64,000 bases of DNA, taken from contig NZ_STFZ01000001.1 of NCBI RefSeq assembly GCF_005222845.1, forward strand, positions 62,001 to 126,000. The letters run 5' to 3'. The notes beneath the pieces were generated by a model that had not been told where the DNA came from, made no database searches, and worked only from the letters and a program-made list of their open reading frames with translations. Position numbers and translations under genes: made by a program. Numbering within the stretch: position 1 is the stretch's first letter; each line of letters opens with the position of its first letter. This stretch comes from Rhizobium sp. FY34 (lineage in GTDB: Bacteria; Pseudomonadota; Alphaproteobacteria; Rhizobiales; Rhizobiaceae). Below are positions 34,093-43,576 of the stretch, piece after piece.

Positions 34093-34217
34093 GAACATGC
34101 CCTACGTGAATAGAAGAATGGGCGGCAAGCGGCCTCCATCGAACGCCTTTATGTCATCGAAGCGCCGGCGCGATGCAGGAGCATCCCTGGTAGCGTCATA
34201 TGTCTGGAAGTTTTTTT

Positions 34218-34242
34218 ATAATTCGTCAAGGTGCCGAATTAT
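34218..34242. promoter_or_regulatory. Operator candidate for the NagC-like ROK regulator
   Basis: ATAATTCG (34218-34225) and CGAATTAT (34235-34242) are perfect inverted octamers separated by 9 bases. NagC and Mlc operators are AT-rich inverted repeats with TTYG and CRAA facing inward, which this fits. It lies in the 326-base gap between nagB and the ROK regulator, and could serve both. The rest of the gap shows no gene. Confidence 0.55.
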
Positions 34243-34418
34243 TGTGTGAAGCCCCAATTTGGCGCAGAGCCAAGGCTGAGCTGCGGGATAGGCAAGTGGG
34301 CGCCGGATGGGCTTGCAATCGTTTGTCAGATAGCCGAACTCTGTGGCACGCTTTACGGCTTGGATAAGAGTTCGAGCCACACAAAGCCCCTCCGTTTGTC
34401 TTACCGCTTGAGCATCCC

Positions 34419-35636
34419 ATGACATTTCGTCTCGGCCAACCCGCCATTCTCCGACAGCCGCCGGTATTGCGTCAGATATCCGTTCGGGTGGCCATGGATG
34501 TTCTTTTGCAGGAAGGGCCGACATCACGTGCGGCGCTTGCCAAGAAAACCGGGCTTTCCAAGCAAACCATGTCCGAGGTTATCCGCACGCTGGAAGAGGC
34601 AGGCTGGGTACGGGCGAAAGGCATTGTCAGCGGCAAGGTGGGACGCAGCGCTGTGACCTACGAGGTCGCCGATGATGCCGGTTATGCCGTCGGCATCGAT
34701 CTTGGGGTGACGACCATTCGCATTGCCATCGTTTCCATTGCCGGGAACATCGTGCATGAAGGCGAACATGCCGCCGAAGGACGTATCGGTGATAAGCTCA
34801 TCGCCCATATGCAGGATCTGGTGGAAATGAGCCTGCGTGGTGCCGCGATTCCATTCGATAAGGTGTTGCTTGGCGCCGTCGCCACGCCCGGCGTCATCGA
34901 TCCGGCAAGCGGCACGCTGACGCTTGCGCCGAACATGACCGAAACCGGTGATCTCGATGTGGTGAGCCGGCTGGCCGAGGCCCTTGGCTGTGACGTGGTG
35001 ATCGAAAACGACGTGAATGCCGCGGTCCTCGGAGAAAGCTGGAAAGGATGTAGCGCCGGCCTTGAGACAGCGGCCTTCATTTCGCTTGGTACGGGTGTTG
35101 GCCTTGGCATGCTGATCAATGGCAGGCTTGCCAGGGGCGCCAAGGGCGCGGCAGGTGAGGTTGCCTATCTGCCATTCGGCGCGGACCCATACAGCCATGA
35201 CAGTCTGGAGCGCGGCGCATTGGAAAGTGCTCTTGGTGCGCAGGGCATTCTGCGCCGCTACAGGCAATTGGGTGGCGAAAGAGGCGGTGTGCGCGCCCTC
35301 GTCGAAGCGGCGCAAACAGGCGAGGCGGCGGCACTCACTGTTATGCGCGAAACGGCGCAGTTGGCCAGCCTGCTCATCGTTTCGGTCAATGCAATGCTCG
35401 ATCCGGATATCATCGTGCTTGGCGGTAATATTGGGCGCCACCCGCTGATGCTCTCCTTCGTGCGCGAAGAGCTTCCGCGCCTGACGCGCAGTGCCATCCG
35501 CCTGGAACCGAGCCGGCTCGGGGCTCGTGCCACGCTGATCGGTTCCATTGCCATTGCGCTGAACCAGGCTCACAAGGCCCTATTTTCCCCGCAGGATCTT
35601 CCAAGCGAAATGCGCTTGCCGCAAGACCGTTCCTGA
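34419..35636 (+). CDS. NagC/XylR-type ROK transcriptional regulator
   Basis: A 405-residue protein. Residues 20-75 form a winged HTH (VAMDVLLQEGPTSRAALAKKTGLSKQTMSEVIRTLEEAGW), and the ROK domain follows (VGIDLGVTTIRIA, IENDVNAAVLGE, SLGTGVGLGMLING). The phosphate loop has GVTT in place of GGTK, and the zinc motif is missing, so it should bind sugar but not phosphorylate it. The position beside nagB and a ROK kinase suggests repression of amino-sugar genes (inference). Confidence 0.88.
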   Translation: MTFRLGQPAILRQPPVLRQISVRVAMDVLLQEGPTSRAALAKKTGLSKQTMSEVIRTLEEAGWVRAKGIVSGKVGRSAVTYEVADDAGYAVGIDLGVTTIRIAIVSIAGNIVHEGEHAAEGRIGDKLIAHMQDLVEMSLRGAAIPFDKVLLGAVATPGVIDPASGTLTLAPNMTETGDLDVVSRLAEALGCDVVIENDVNAAVLGESWKGCSAGLETAAFISLGTGVGLGMLINGRLARGAKGAAGEVAYLPFGADPYSHDSLERGALESALGAQGILRRYRQLGGERGGVRALVEAAQTGEAAALTVMRETAQLASLLIVSVNAMLDPDIIVLGGNIGRHPLMLSFVREELPRLTRSAIRLEPSRLGARATLIGSIAIALNQAHKALFSPQDLPSEMRLPQDRS

Positions 35637-35695
35637 TCGTGTTCTTCACCTGAGATGCATGCCGTTCGACATGCGATCCACCGTGAATGTCGCAC

Positions 35696-35944
35696 TCACT
35701 GTGGCCTTCGGACCGAGTTCCCCCCTGAGATGATGCGATTGATCAGCTTTGCGACAGCGCCATGCATTTCTGCATCTGCATCTGCATCTGCTGGCTCTGC
35801 TGCGTTTTCATGGGAGGCCGCTGCATCCTGCAAAATGCCGATGATCTCTCTTTCAGGAAGGATCTTGGCATCGTTGAGCGCCAGAAGCAGTGCCTCGCAA
35901 ATCGAAAGCGCCGCTATTCCGGAATAAGTGTCGTTTGTAGACAT
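35696..35944 (-). CDS. Small conserved rhizobial protein of unknown function
   Basis: An 82-residue protein opening MSTNDTYSGIAALSICEALL, which I recognise as a conserved type in Rhizobiaceae. The first 45 residues look helical, and the middle is a run of Ala, Asp and Glu. No motif tells its function. It is divergent from the Crp/Fnr gene. Confidence 0.65.
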   Translation of the reverse strand: MSTNDTYSGIAALSICEALLLALNDAKILPEREIIGILQDAAASHENAAEPADADADAEMHGAVAKLINRIISGGNSVRRPQ

Positions 35945-36032
35945 GTCGAGATGGCCCTTCCTGGTCTGCGCGCCTGCCGACAGGAGCCATACGGCGCAAC
36001 AGGGACCTTTTCAGACTGTCGGTTTCTGTGAC

Positions 36033-36046
36033 CTGATCGAGATCAG
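36033..36046. promoter_or_regulatory. FNR-type box variant before the Crp/Fnr gene
   Basis: CTGATCGAGATCAG is a perfect palindrome with the FNR/FixK layout (TTGAT-N4-ATCAA) but with C and G at the outer positions. It ends 17 bases before the regulator start codon, so it may be an autoregulatory site. Confidence 0.4.
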
Positions 36047-36063
36047 TTGCCGGACCCATTTCC

Positions 36064-36828
36064 ATGCTAGGTATTGGGCATCACACGAAGATTGGTCTGC
36101 ATTTGGAAAAAACACCGCTCGCCCTTAAACTTGGCGCTTTCGTTGCCCTGTCCCGCACAGAAATGTCCGTCTTAGACGCGCTGCACAAGCGGCGTCGCAC
36201 CTTCATTGCGGGCTGTGATCTCGTGCGCCAGGGGCAATCAAATCAGTCCGCCTATATTCTGATGTCTGGTTGGGCCTGTTCTTACAAGCTTCTCCAGGAT
36301 GGGCAGAGACAGATTGTCGATTTCCAGATTCCCGGTGATTTTCTCGGCCTGCGCAGTGTGTTGTTGCACATGTCGGACCACAGCATCGAGCCGATCACCG
36401 ACATAGAGGTGACGGAGGTGACTGTGACCGACCTGCTTGAGGCATTTTCACAAACGCCTCGTTTGGCAACGGCAGTCTTTTGGGCAGCCTCGCGTGACGA
36501 AGCGATGGTGGTCGAACATCTGATCGATATCGGGCGCCGCAACGCGGCCGAGCGCATGGCCCATTTCCTGCTCGAACTCGGAGCTAGACTCGCACTGGTC
36601 GGCTTGGGGAGCAAGGCTGGCTTTGCCTGTCCACTATCGCAATATCTTCTCGCCGACGCGCTTGGGCTGAGTGCCGTGCATGTCAACAGGGTGCTGCGAA
36701 CCCTGCGGGAAGCCGGAATGGCCACATTTCGCGACGGTTTGGTTACCTTCGATTCCTATCGACGGTTGACTGAGTTTGCGGACTTCGATCCGACCTATCT
36801 GGATCAAATCGGACCAATTCTCAGGTAA
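36064..36828 (+). CDS. Crp/Fnr family transcriptional regulator
   Basis: A 254-residue regulator. The N-terminal beta-roll (RRTFIAGCDLVRQGQSNQSAYILMSGWACSY and IPGDFLGLRSVLL) is followed by a dimer helix and a winged HTH (LADALGLSAVHVNRVLRTLREAG). The N-terminal Cys cluster of oxygen-sensing FNR is missing, so it is closer to FixK-like members. Its 3' end overlaps arcC, which runs the opposite way, by 25 bases. The neighbouring arginine deiminase operon is a usual FNR-family target (inference). Confidence 0.88.
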   Translation: MLGIGHHTKIGLHLEKTPLALKLGAFVALSRTEMSVLDALHKRRRTFIAGCDLVRQGQSNQSAYILMSGWACSYKLLQDGQRQIVDFQIPGDFLGLRSVLLHMSDHSIEPITDIEVTEVTVTDLLEAFSQTPRLATAVFWAASRDEAMVVEHLIDIGRRNAAERMAHFLLELGARLALVGLGSKAGFACPLSQYLLADALGLSAVHVNRVLRTLREAGMATFRDGLVTFDSYRRLTEFADFDPTYLDQIGPILR

Positions 36829-37751
36829 GTGGAACCGCTGGCATCCGGAAGAATGCGCGTTCCAGCGTCGCCCTCAAGGATGGCGCGGGCGTCATTCAAT
36901 CGGCCGATGCCGGCAAGCTTGCCGCTTTTTCTCGCAAAGTCGGATGCGGCTGCAACCTTCGGTCCCATCGAGCCCATGGCCAAATCAAGACCATCCAGCG
37001 CATCCGCCGTTGTCGCGCCGATCGCACGCTGGTCGGGGCCGCCATAGTCCTCAAATACGGCTGCCACATCCGTGAGTAGCAGAAGTGCGTCTGCCTCAAG
37101 GTGCAGGGCCAGCAGGGCCGCCGTTCGATCCTTATCGATCACCGCCTCCACGCCCTCCATTTTGCCCTGTGCATTTTTCACCACCGGAATGCCCCCGCCT
37201 CCGGCGCAGATGACGACGTGGCGAGCGGCAAGCAGGACCTTGATTGCCTCGATCCCTATTATCCTGCGTGGCAGGGGGGAGGGAACCACGCGACGAACGC
37301 CGCCAGTGACTTCGGTGACGAGTGCCCAGCCGTGCTGTTGTTTCGTTTGTGCGGCGTCTTCCACGGAGTAGACAGGACCGATGGGCTTGCTCGGCGTCTT
37401 GAAGGCAGGGTCTGCCGGGTCCACTTCGACCCGACTGAGCAGCGTGGCGCAGTGTGAACCCGCTGGCAGTGCGTTCATCAACTCCTGTTCGACCATATAA
37501 CCGATCATGCCCTCTGTTTCGGCGCCCAGAACATCCAGCGGCCAGGGTTTGGACGGCTCATAGGCCGCACCCTGAAGGGCCAGCAACCCGACCTGCGGGC
37601 CATTGCCATGGGCGATCACAATCTGGTGGTCGCGGGCCAGATCGGCCAGCGCAACAGCCGCAATCTTTACATTGGCGATTTGTGCGGCGGTCGTCATCGG
37701 CTCCCCACGCCGGAGGAGAGCGTTGCCGCCTAAAGCCACGACGATCCTCAT
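36804..37751 (-). CDS. arcC: Carbamate kinase
   Basis: A 315-residue kinase of the amino-acid kinase fold, the last step of the arginine deiminase pathway (carbamoyl phosphate plus ADP to ATP). Landmarks are VALGGNALLRRGEP at the start, AHGNGPQVGLLALQ near residue 47, CAGGGGIPVV near residue 182 and VIDKDRTAALLA near residue 205. It is the last gene of the arc operon, one base from arcB. The end reads beyond the usual GTRI(V)P terminus by 13 residues, and that extension overlaps the convergent Crp/Fnr gene. Confidence 0.93.
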   Translation of the reverse strand: MRIVVALGGNALLRRGEPMTTAAQIANVKIAAVALADLARDHQIVIAHGNGPQVGLLALQGAAYEPSKPWPLDVLGAETEGMIGYMVEQELMNALPAGSHCATLLSRVEVDPADPAFKTPSKPIGPVYSVEDAAQTKQQHGWALVTEVTGGVRRVVPSPLPRRIIGIEAIKVLLAARHVVICAGGGGIPVVKNAQGKMEGVEAVIDKDRTAALLALHLEADALLLLTDVAAVFEDYGGPDQRAIGATTADALDGLDLAMGSMGPKVAAASDFARKSGKLAGIGRLNDARAILEGDAGTRILPDASGSTYLRIGPI

Positions 37752-37752
37752 C

Positions 37753-38754
37753 TCAGGACCCTATCGTTGCCACGAGGACGGCCTTGATCGTATGCATTCG
37801 GTTCTCGGCCTGATCAAAGACGACCGAAGCGTGGGATTCGAAGACGTCTTCTGTCACCTCCATGCAGTCTATGCCGAATTTCTGGAAGGTGGCTTCGCCA
37901 ACTTCGGTATCGCGATTGTGGAATGCCGGAAGGCAATGCATGAACTTGGCATAGGGGTTCCCGGTCTTTTCCATCATCGCTGTCGTAACCTGATAGGGTG
38001 ACAAAAGCGCGATGCGCTCTTCCCAGATCTCGTCTGACTCGCCCATGGAAACCCAGACATCGGTATAGACGAAGTCCGCTCCCTCAAGCCCTTCGGCGTG
38101 CTTTTCTGTCAGGGTGATCCGCGCACCTGTCGTTTCGGCGATGGCCCTGCATTGTGTGACAAGGTCATGATCCGGCCAGCAGCTTTGTGGGGCGCACAAA
38201 CGGATATCCATGCCCATCAGCGCACCACCTATCATTAAGGACGCGCCCATGTTGTTGCCTGCGTCTCCCATGAAGCAAAACGCGATGTCGGACAAATGCT
38301 TGTGGGTGAATTCGCGCATCGTCATCAGATCGGCGAGGACCTGGGTTGGATGGAAATCGTCGGTCAATCCGTTGAAAACCGGCACACCCGAATATCGCGC
38401 CAGCACCTCGGCGTTCGTCTGCCCAAATCCGCGATACTCGATGCCATCATAGAAACGGCCCAGAACGCGCGCGGTATCCTTCATCGATTCCTTGTGGCCG
38501 ATATGGCTGCCCGAAGGACCGATATAGGTGACATGCGCTCCTTGATCGAAGGCCGCCACTTCAAAGCCGCTGCGGGTTCGGGTGCTGTCCTTCTCGAAGA
38601 TCAGGGCGATATTCTTGCCCTGGAGTCGTGGCGCCTCGAAGCCGCCTCTCTTGGCCGTCTTGAGGCTTGCAGCCAATTGTAGCAGATGACGGATTTCGTC
38701 AGGCGAAAAATCGAGCAGTTTCAAAAAGCTACGGCCGTGTAGGTTCTGTGGCAT
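37753..38754 (-). CDS. arcB: Ornithine carbamoyltransferase (catabolic, ArcB type)
   Basis: A 333-residue enzyme. The ATG at 38754 ([16 protein letters not shown]) is the usual start; the frame runs further upstream without support. STRTR binds carbamoyl phosphate, [13 protein letters not shown] follows, and HCLPAFH contains the catalytic Cys. Placement between arcA and arcC shows the catabolic role, splitting citrulline to ornithine and carbamoyl phosphate. Confidence 0.93.
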   Translation of the reverse strand: MPQNLHGRSFLKLLDFSPDEIRHLLQLAASLKTAKRGGFEAPRLQGKNIALIFEKDSTRTRSGFEVAAFDQGAHVTYIGPSGSHIGHKESMKDTARVLGRFYDGIEYRGFGQTNAEVLARYSGVPVFNGLTDDFHPTQVLADLMTMREFTHKHLSDIAFCFMGDAGNNMGASLMIGGALMGMDIRLCAPQSCWPDHDLVTQCRAIAETTGARITLTEKHAEGLEGADFVYTDVWVSMGESDEIWEERIALLSPYQVTTAMMEKTGNPYAKFMHCLPAFHNRDTEVGEATFQKFGIDCMEVTEDVFESHASVVFDQAENRMHTIKAVLVATIGS

Positions 38755-38765
38755 GCGCGTGTTCC

Positions 38766-39989
38766 TTATATGCTGTCTCGGATTAGGGGGCAGGTCATGC
38801 AATGCGATCCACCGCGTCCACGTCCAAGTTCGGAGCCTGGAATGGTGATGACCTCGATGCCGGCCTTGCGCAGCAGGGTGTTGGAATAGACGTTGCGCTC
38901 ATATCCAACGACGACGCCGGGTTCGAGGCACAGGAGATTGTTGGCGTCGTCCCACTGCTCGCGCGCCGATTCATAGGCATCGCCACCTGTCGGGACTGTC
39001 CGAAGCGCCTTGATGCCCAGTGCCTTGGCAACAACCTCAAGGAACGGCTTTGTTTCTGTCTCCACCACGATATCGGTCCCATCGCCGGGCCGCAGGCTGT
39101 AGCAGCGGATGGCGTCGGTCACTTCGGCAAATACTGTCACCAGATCGCGATCGCAGAAGGTAAAGACCGTATCGAGGTGCATGGAACCCCTGGAACGGGG
39201 AAACTGGCAGGCAATGACCCGCGTGGCGCCGCCGCCGGCAAACAGATTACGGGCAATCTGGCCCACCGCCTGGGGCGTGGTGCGCTCGCCCATGCCAATG
39301 AGAACGGCACCGTGACCGATCGGCATGACATCGCCGCCTTCAACCGTTGCGGGTCCGTGATCCTGCAACGGATCGCCCCACCAGATGGGAAAGCCGGCAT
39401 CCTTGAAATCGGGATGAAAGCGATAGATTGCCGCCACGTTCAATGTTTCGAGCCGCCGCGCGGGCCAATGCATCGGGTTGATCGTCACACCACCATAGAT
39501 CCAGCAGGTCGTGTCGCGGGTGAAAATATGATTGGGCAGGGGTGGCAGGATGAAATCCGCAGGCTCCAGCATCGGGGCAAGAACGCCCTTGGGAGCAACT
39601 GGCAATTCCGCGCGGCTCATGCCGCCAATCAGGATTGTCGAGAGAAGATCTGCGTTGATCTCCATCAGATGAGCCAGAAGATCACCGGCAAGGCCGACGC
39701 CAACGGTGTTGTCGTTGATGCGCGCCTCAAGAAGCCAGCGGCGGGCTTCCATATTGGCCAATGTCTCGGCCAGCAATTCTCGCAGATACACAACCTCGAC
39801 GCCGCGGTTGCGCATTGCATCGACAAAGGTCATGTGCTCGATCCGGGCCTGTTTGACCCAGATGACGTCATCAAACAGCAGTTCGGCGCAGTTGGCGGGT
39901 GTCAGCCGGGCCATGGCTGCGCCAGGCTTGTGGACCAGGACGCGGCGCAACTTGCCCGCCTCGGAATGGACGCCATAGGGAATGCTCAT
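38766..39989 (-). CDS. arcA: Arginine deiminase
   Basis: A 407-residue enzyme hydrolysing arginine to citrulline and ammonia. Landmarks are LVHKPG near residue 20, [12 protein letters not shown] near residue 156, EGGDVMPIG near residue 219, and the catalytic Cys397 in GGSHCMTCP close to the C-terminus. It overlaps the transporter gene upstream by ATGA. Length is normal for the family. Confidence 0.95.
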   Translation of the reverse strand: MSIPYGVHSEAGKLRRVLVHKPGAAMARLTPANCAELLFDDVIWVKQARIEHMTFVDAMRNRGVEVVYLRELLAETLANMEARRWLLEARINDNTVGVGLAGDLLAHLMEINADLLSTILIGGMSRAELPVAPKGVLAPMLEPADFILPPLPNHIFTRDTTCWIYGGVTINPMHWPARRLETLNVAAIYRFHPDFKDAGFPIWWGDPLQDHGPATVEGGDVMPIGHGAVLIGMGERTTPQAVGQIARNLFAGGGATRVIACQFPRSRGSMHLDTVFTFCDRDLVTVFAEVTDAIRCYSLRPGDGTDIVVETETKPFLEVVAKALGIKALRTVPTGGDAYESAREQWDDANNLLCLEPGVVVGYERNVYSNTLLRKAGIEVITIPGSELGRGRGGSHCMTCPLIRDSI

Positions 39990-41437
39990 GTCGCGGTTCC
40001 TTGCAGAAGGACGCCAATGCTCAGGGCGCCCATGATTGTGATGGTCAGGACCAGAAGGACCGGCCAGATGAAACGCAGCCAGCGATCATAGGGAACGCGA
40101 GCGATAGCGAGACCGCCCATGACGACGGCGGATGTGGGGGTAACAAGATTGACGAGCCCGGCAGCCGACTGAAACGCAGTGACGATCAGGTTGCGCTCTA
40201 CGCCAGCGAAATCGCCGACAGGGGCTAAGATCGGCATAGACAGAACGGCAAGGCCTGAGGTCGAGGGCACGAAGAAGGAGAGGGCGACTTCAATCCAATA
40301 CATGACGTTGATGAAGACGATCCGGTTCAGGCCGGCAATGCTCGCTTCGGCCCAATGCAGGATGGTGTCGGTGATGTGACCGGCGTCCATGATCACGACG
40401 ATGCCGCGCGCCAGCCCGATGATCAGCGCCACCCCCAGAAGATCGCGCGCGCCGCCAACGAAGGCCTCTGTCAGTCCCTTTTCGCCCAAGCGCCCAACCA
40501 GGCCGATGCTGATGCCCGCAAACAGGAATAGTCCGCTCATCTCGGCCATCCACCAGCCGCCTAGCGAAACACCCCAGATCATCACCGCGAACGTTAACCC
40601 AAACAGCAGCAGGACGATCTTGTGCAAGCCGGTAAAGTCGGTCGCGGTCGCCTGGCTTGAACTGAGGAAATGTGCCTCGTTCTCGGCCTTGCGGTCGAAA
40701 ATGATCGAACAGGACGGGTCGGCTTTGACCCGCGCTGCATAACGCATCACGTAGGCGGTGGTTGCGGCGAAAGTGACGGCCAGAAGGGCTAGTCGAAGCA
40801 GAAGCCCGTCCGTGAATGGTACACCGGCGGCATTCGAGGCAATCACCGTCGAAAACGCGTTGACGGTTGAGCCGAGCACGCCAACGCCTGCGCCAAGCAA
40901 CACGACCGCGACGGCGGTTAGCGCGTCATAGCCTGCAGCGATCATCACAGGGGTCAAAAGGACGTAAAACGGGAGTGTCTCTTCCGCCATGCCTTCCGTG
41001 GTGCCGCCGATCGCGAAAAGCCCCATCAGGATCGGGATCATCCATTTTTCCTGTCCCTGCAGCTTGGTCATGGCGCGTTTGATGCCCGCGTCTATCGCGC
41101 CGGTGGCCGTTACCACGCCAATGAACCCCCCAATCATCAGCACGAACAGCGCAACATCAATGGCATTGGCCATGCCGCTTGTCGGGTCGTAGAACCCGTT
41201 GATCGGGGCGAGGATGACAGCGAGGAAACCCTGCGGGTTGGCATCGGTCGCAGCATAGGTTCCAGCGATCGGGATGTCCTTGCCCAGCAGTTCGGATGCC
41301 ACGCGCTCGTACCTGCCGGCAGGGACGATCCAGGTCATTGCGGCAACCAAAGCGATCAGTGCCAGGAGAATCGTATAGGCTGTGGGGAAATTGAAGCGTG
41401 TCGTTTGTTCGGTTGGAGACGAAGCTGTCGGGGCCAT
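39986..41437 (-). CDS. YfcC/ArcD-type transporter, probable arginine:ornithine antiporter
   Basis: A 483-residue membrane protein. The ATG at 41437 has AAAGGA 8 bases upstream; an ATG at 41467 is less likely. About 12 membrane segments with the YfcC/Dcu-like pattern ([58 protein letters not shown]). Family members exchange arginine, ornithine or C4 compounds. Being first in the arc operon makes arginine:ornithine exchange the likely role. Only half an FNR-type site (TTGAT, complement of 41518-41522) is visible upstream. Confidence 0.82.
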   Translation of the reverse strand: MAPTASSPTEQTTRFNFPTAYTILLALIALVAAMTWIVPAGRYERVASELLGKDIPIAGTYAATDANPQGFLAVILAPINGFYDPTSGMANAIDVALFVLMIGGFIGVVTATGAIDAGIKRAMTKLQGQEKWMIPILMGLFAIGGTTEGMAEETLPFYVLLTPVMIAAGYDALTAVAVVLLGAGVGVLGSTVNAFSTVIASNAAGVPFTDGLLLRLALLAVTFAATTAYVMRYAARVKADPSCSIIFDRKAENEAHFLSSSQATATDFTGLHKIVLLLFGLTFAVMIWGVSLGGWWMAEMSGLFLFAGISIGLVGRLGEKGLTEAFVGGARDLLGVALIIGLARGIVVIMDAGHITDTILHWAEASIAGLNRIVFINVMYWIEVALSFFVPSTSGLAVLSMPILAPVGDFAGVERNLIVTAFQSAAGLVNLVTPTSAVVMGGLAIARVPYDRWLRFIWPVLLVLTITIMGALSIGVLLQGTAT

Positions 41438-42188
41438 GGATGTATCCTTTGCCTGCCGGACCATCAACGTTCGCGCAGAAAGGCTACCCTAGTGCAGGAC
41501 GTCAGAGGGCGGACTGATCAAGGTTAGGCTCATCCGCATTCGAGGGCTTGTTCCGCTCTTCTTCTGCTGCTTCCTGCTGAAGTTACTCGCCAACCTCAAA
41601 AACCCGGCGATTTCGGCCCGATCCCCGACCTTTAAAGAGCCCGCTTCATGATGGCTTCTCATTGTTCCCCACCAACCCGATGGGCACTTTCCTTCTGGCG
41701 AGCGGTGTCATCTGCGTCGTCGTCGCAATGCGGCCCTCGATCCGTTCCGAGCGCAATCAGGTGTTCGTGGAAGAGGTTTGATATACGCCGACGGGGATAC
41801 GACTGGTGGGAGACGGCGATCTTCGCCAGGGAAATGAATTTGACATTTGATACCCTCTTGCGAAACGGACCATCAATCAAGTGTTTGAATTTATAAAAGC
41901 TAACATAATCATAATCTTGTAGGTCTATTCTTGACTCCGATCTTTCCTGGCGAGAGTCCTGTAACGAATGTCGGTGTCGACATCGAACCGGTAGAAGCGA
42001 TTGCGCCGGAGCGATTGAGGTGTCCGGCAGCGTTGCGATCCTTGACCGATGCGGGCAGCATCTGTTTTCGGTTGAACGCCTTCTGTCCCCCACATTAAAG
42101 TCACGGTGTAGACACGTGGTATCAATCGCTGTCAGATCCGAATTCCACGTCCGCCACCGCACCCGAGACCCCACCGTCAAGGCATGTC
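41438..42188. other. Gene-poor 750-base gap with copy 3 of the intergenic repeat
   Basis: No gene is supported here. Open frames on both strands have no recognisable protein. ATCATAATCTTGTAGGTC (41907-41924) followed by a CTCCG segment matches copies at 875-935 and 26594-26655. A short plus-strand frame at 41680-41781 reads like a single membrane helix and a charged tail but lacks other support. Confidence 0.4.
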
Positions 42189-43445
42189 ATGAAGCATCGC
42201 GATCTTTTGGAGAAACTCTTCCGGGCAGCCGTCACGGCGGCGGACCCTTTGACCGGAATAGCCAAATATCTGCCAGCGCCACCTGCGAAGGGCCGCACGG
42301 TAGTGATCGGTGCCGGCAAGGGGGCGGCTCAAATGGCGGCCGCGCTCGAAAGCCTGTGGGCCGGGCCGCTGGAAGGCCTTGTCGTGACCCGCTACGGTTA
42401 TGGTTGCCCGACGCGCTCCATCGAGATTGTCGAGGCTGCGCATCCGGTGCCGGATGCGGCAGGCCTTGTTGCGGCCAAACGGCTTCTCGACAGGGTATCG
42501 GTACTCGGCCCAGACGATCTGGTGATTGCCCTCATCTGCGGCGGCGGCTCGGCATTGTTGCCGGCTCCGCCAGGGGGATTGAAGCTGGAGGATGAAATCG
42601 CGCTCAACGAAATACTGCTTGCCTCCGGGGCGCCGATTGCGGCCATGAATGTGGTGCGCAAGCATTTGTCCACCATCAAGGGCGGACGATTGGCTGCCGC
42701 GACGAAAGCCCGCGTCGTCAGCCTCATCGTCTCGGATATCCCCGGTGACAATCCGGCTTTCGTGGCTTCCGGCCCGACGGTTGCCTGCTCATCGACGCGT
42801 CATGATGCGCTCGCCATCATCGACAATTACCGGCTGGAGCTACCGGCGGCCATGATGGCGCATTTGAACTCACCGGCAGCCGATGCGCCACGTCCGAATG
42901 ATCCGGCACTAGCCCGCAACGAACATCATGTGATCGCCTCGGCCGGCGTGTCACTGGCCGCCTGCGCCGAAGTGGCGCGCTCCCATGGTGTTGCGCCTTA
43001 CATTCTTTCTGATGCGATCGAGGGCGAGAGCCGTGATGTCGCTTGGGTGCATGCCGCCATGGCACGCGAGGTTTTTTTGAAGGACCAGCCGTTCCGCAAG
43101 CCCGCCGTATTGCTGTCGGGGGGCGAAACCACGGTTACTCTGCGCGGCAGGGGCGGCAAGGGCGGGCGTAGTAGCGAATTCGCTCTGGCTTTCGCTCTGG
43201 CTGCCGATGGCTGCGAGGTGAGCGCACTTGCCGCCGATACGGATGGTATTGATGGTGCAGGCACTCATGCCGGCGCCTTTGCGGATGGCACGACAGTGCA
43301 ACGGTTGCGCGCCGCGGGCCATGATGGGCGTCAGCTTTTGGCCCGCAATGACAGCTATAGCGGTTTCGAGGCGATCGGTGACCTCTTCGTCACCGGTCCG
43401 ACTGGCACCAATGTCAACGACTTCAGGGCAATCGTCATCGGCTGA
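42189..43445 (+). CDS. Glycerate 2-kinase / TtuD-type protein (DUF4147)
   Basis: A 418-residue protein of the MOFRL/DUF4147 family. VVIGAGKGAAQMA is near residue 38, ICGGGSALLPAPPGGL near residue 117, VSDIPGDNPAFVASGPT near residue 180, and the C-terminal MOFRL part contains LSGGETTVTLRG, GRSSEFAL and GTNVNDF. Members phosphorylate glycerate at C2; some are annotated hydroxypyruvate reductase (TtuD) from older tartrate work. The gene stands alone on the plus strand. Confidence 0.87.
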   Translation: MKHRDLLEKLFRAAVTAADPLTGIAKYLPAPPAKGRTVVIGAGKGAAQMAAALESLWAGPLEGLVVTRYGYGCPTRSIEIVEAAHPVPDAAGLVAAKRLLDRVSVLGPDDLVIALICGGGSALLPAPPGGLKLEDEIALNEILLASGAPIAAMNVVRKHLSTIKGGRLAAATKARVVSLIVSDIPGDNPAFVASGPTVACSSTRHDALAIIDNYRLELPAAMMAHLNSPAADAPRPNDPALARNEHHVIASAGVSLAACAEVARSHGVAPYILSDAIEGESRDVAWVHAAMAREVFLKDQPFRKPAVLLSGGETTVTLRGRGGKGGRSSEFALAFALAADGCEVSALAADTDGIDGAGTHAGAFADGTTVQRLRAAGHDGRQLLARNDSYSGFEAIGDLFVTGPTGTNVNDFRAIVIG

Positions 43446-43576
43446 CGGGCGCGCCGGATTTTCAACCGTCGCGCCGCGCATCCCGTGTGTTTTGGCAAAT
43501 CGCAATGCTTTAAACAGGCATGTCGCATTCCAGTCCCGGCATGGGCTGAAGGCGACAGCCTTTGGCTTCGCCCTTG

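Noticed and set aside
41500..41540. An FNR-type box before the arc operon
   Set aside because: Only one half (TTGAT on the minus strand) is present; the other half does not fit.
41659..42180. A 173-codon minus-strand frame in the arc / glycerate kinase gap
   Set aside because: No start signal, no domain, and a composition like shifted non-coding DNA; it also crosses the intergenic repeat.
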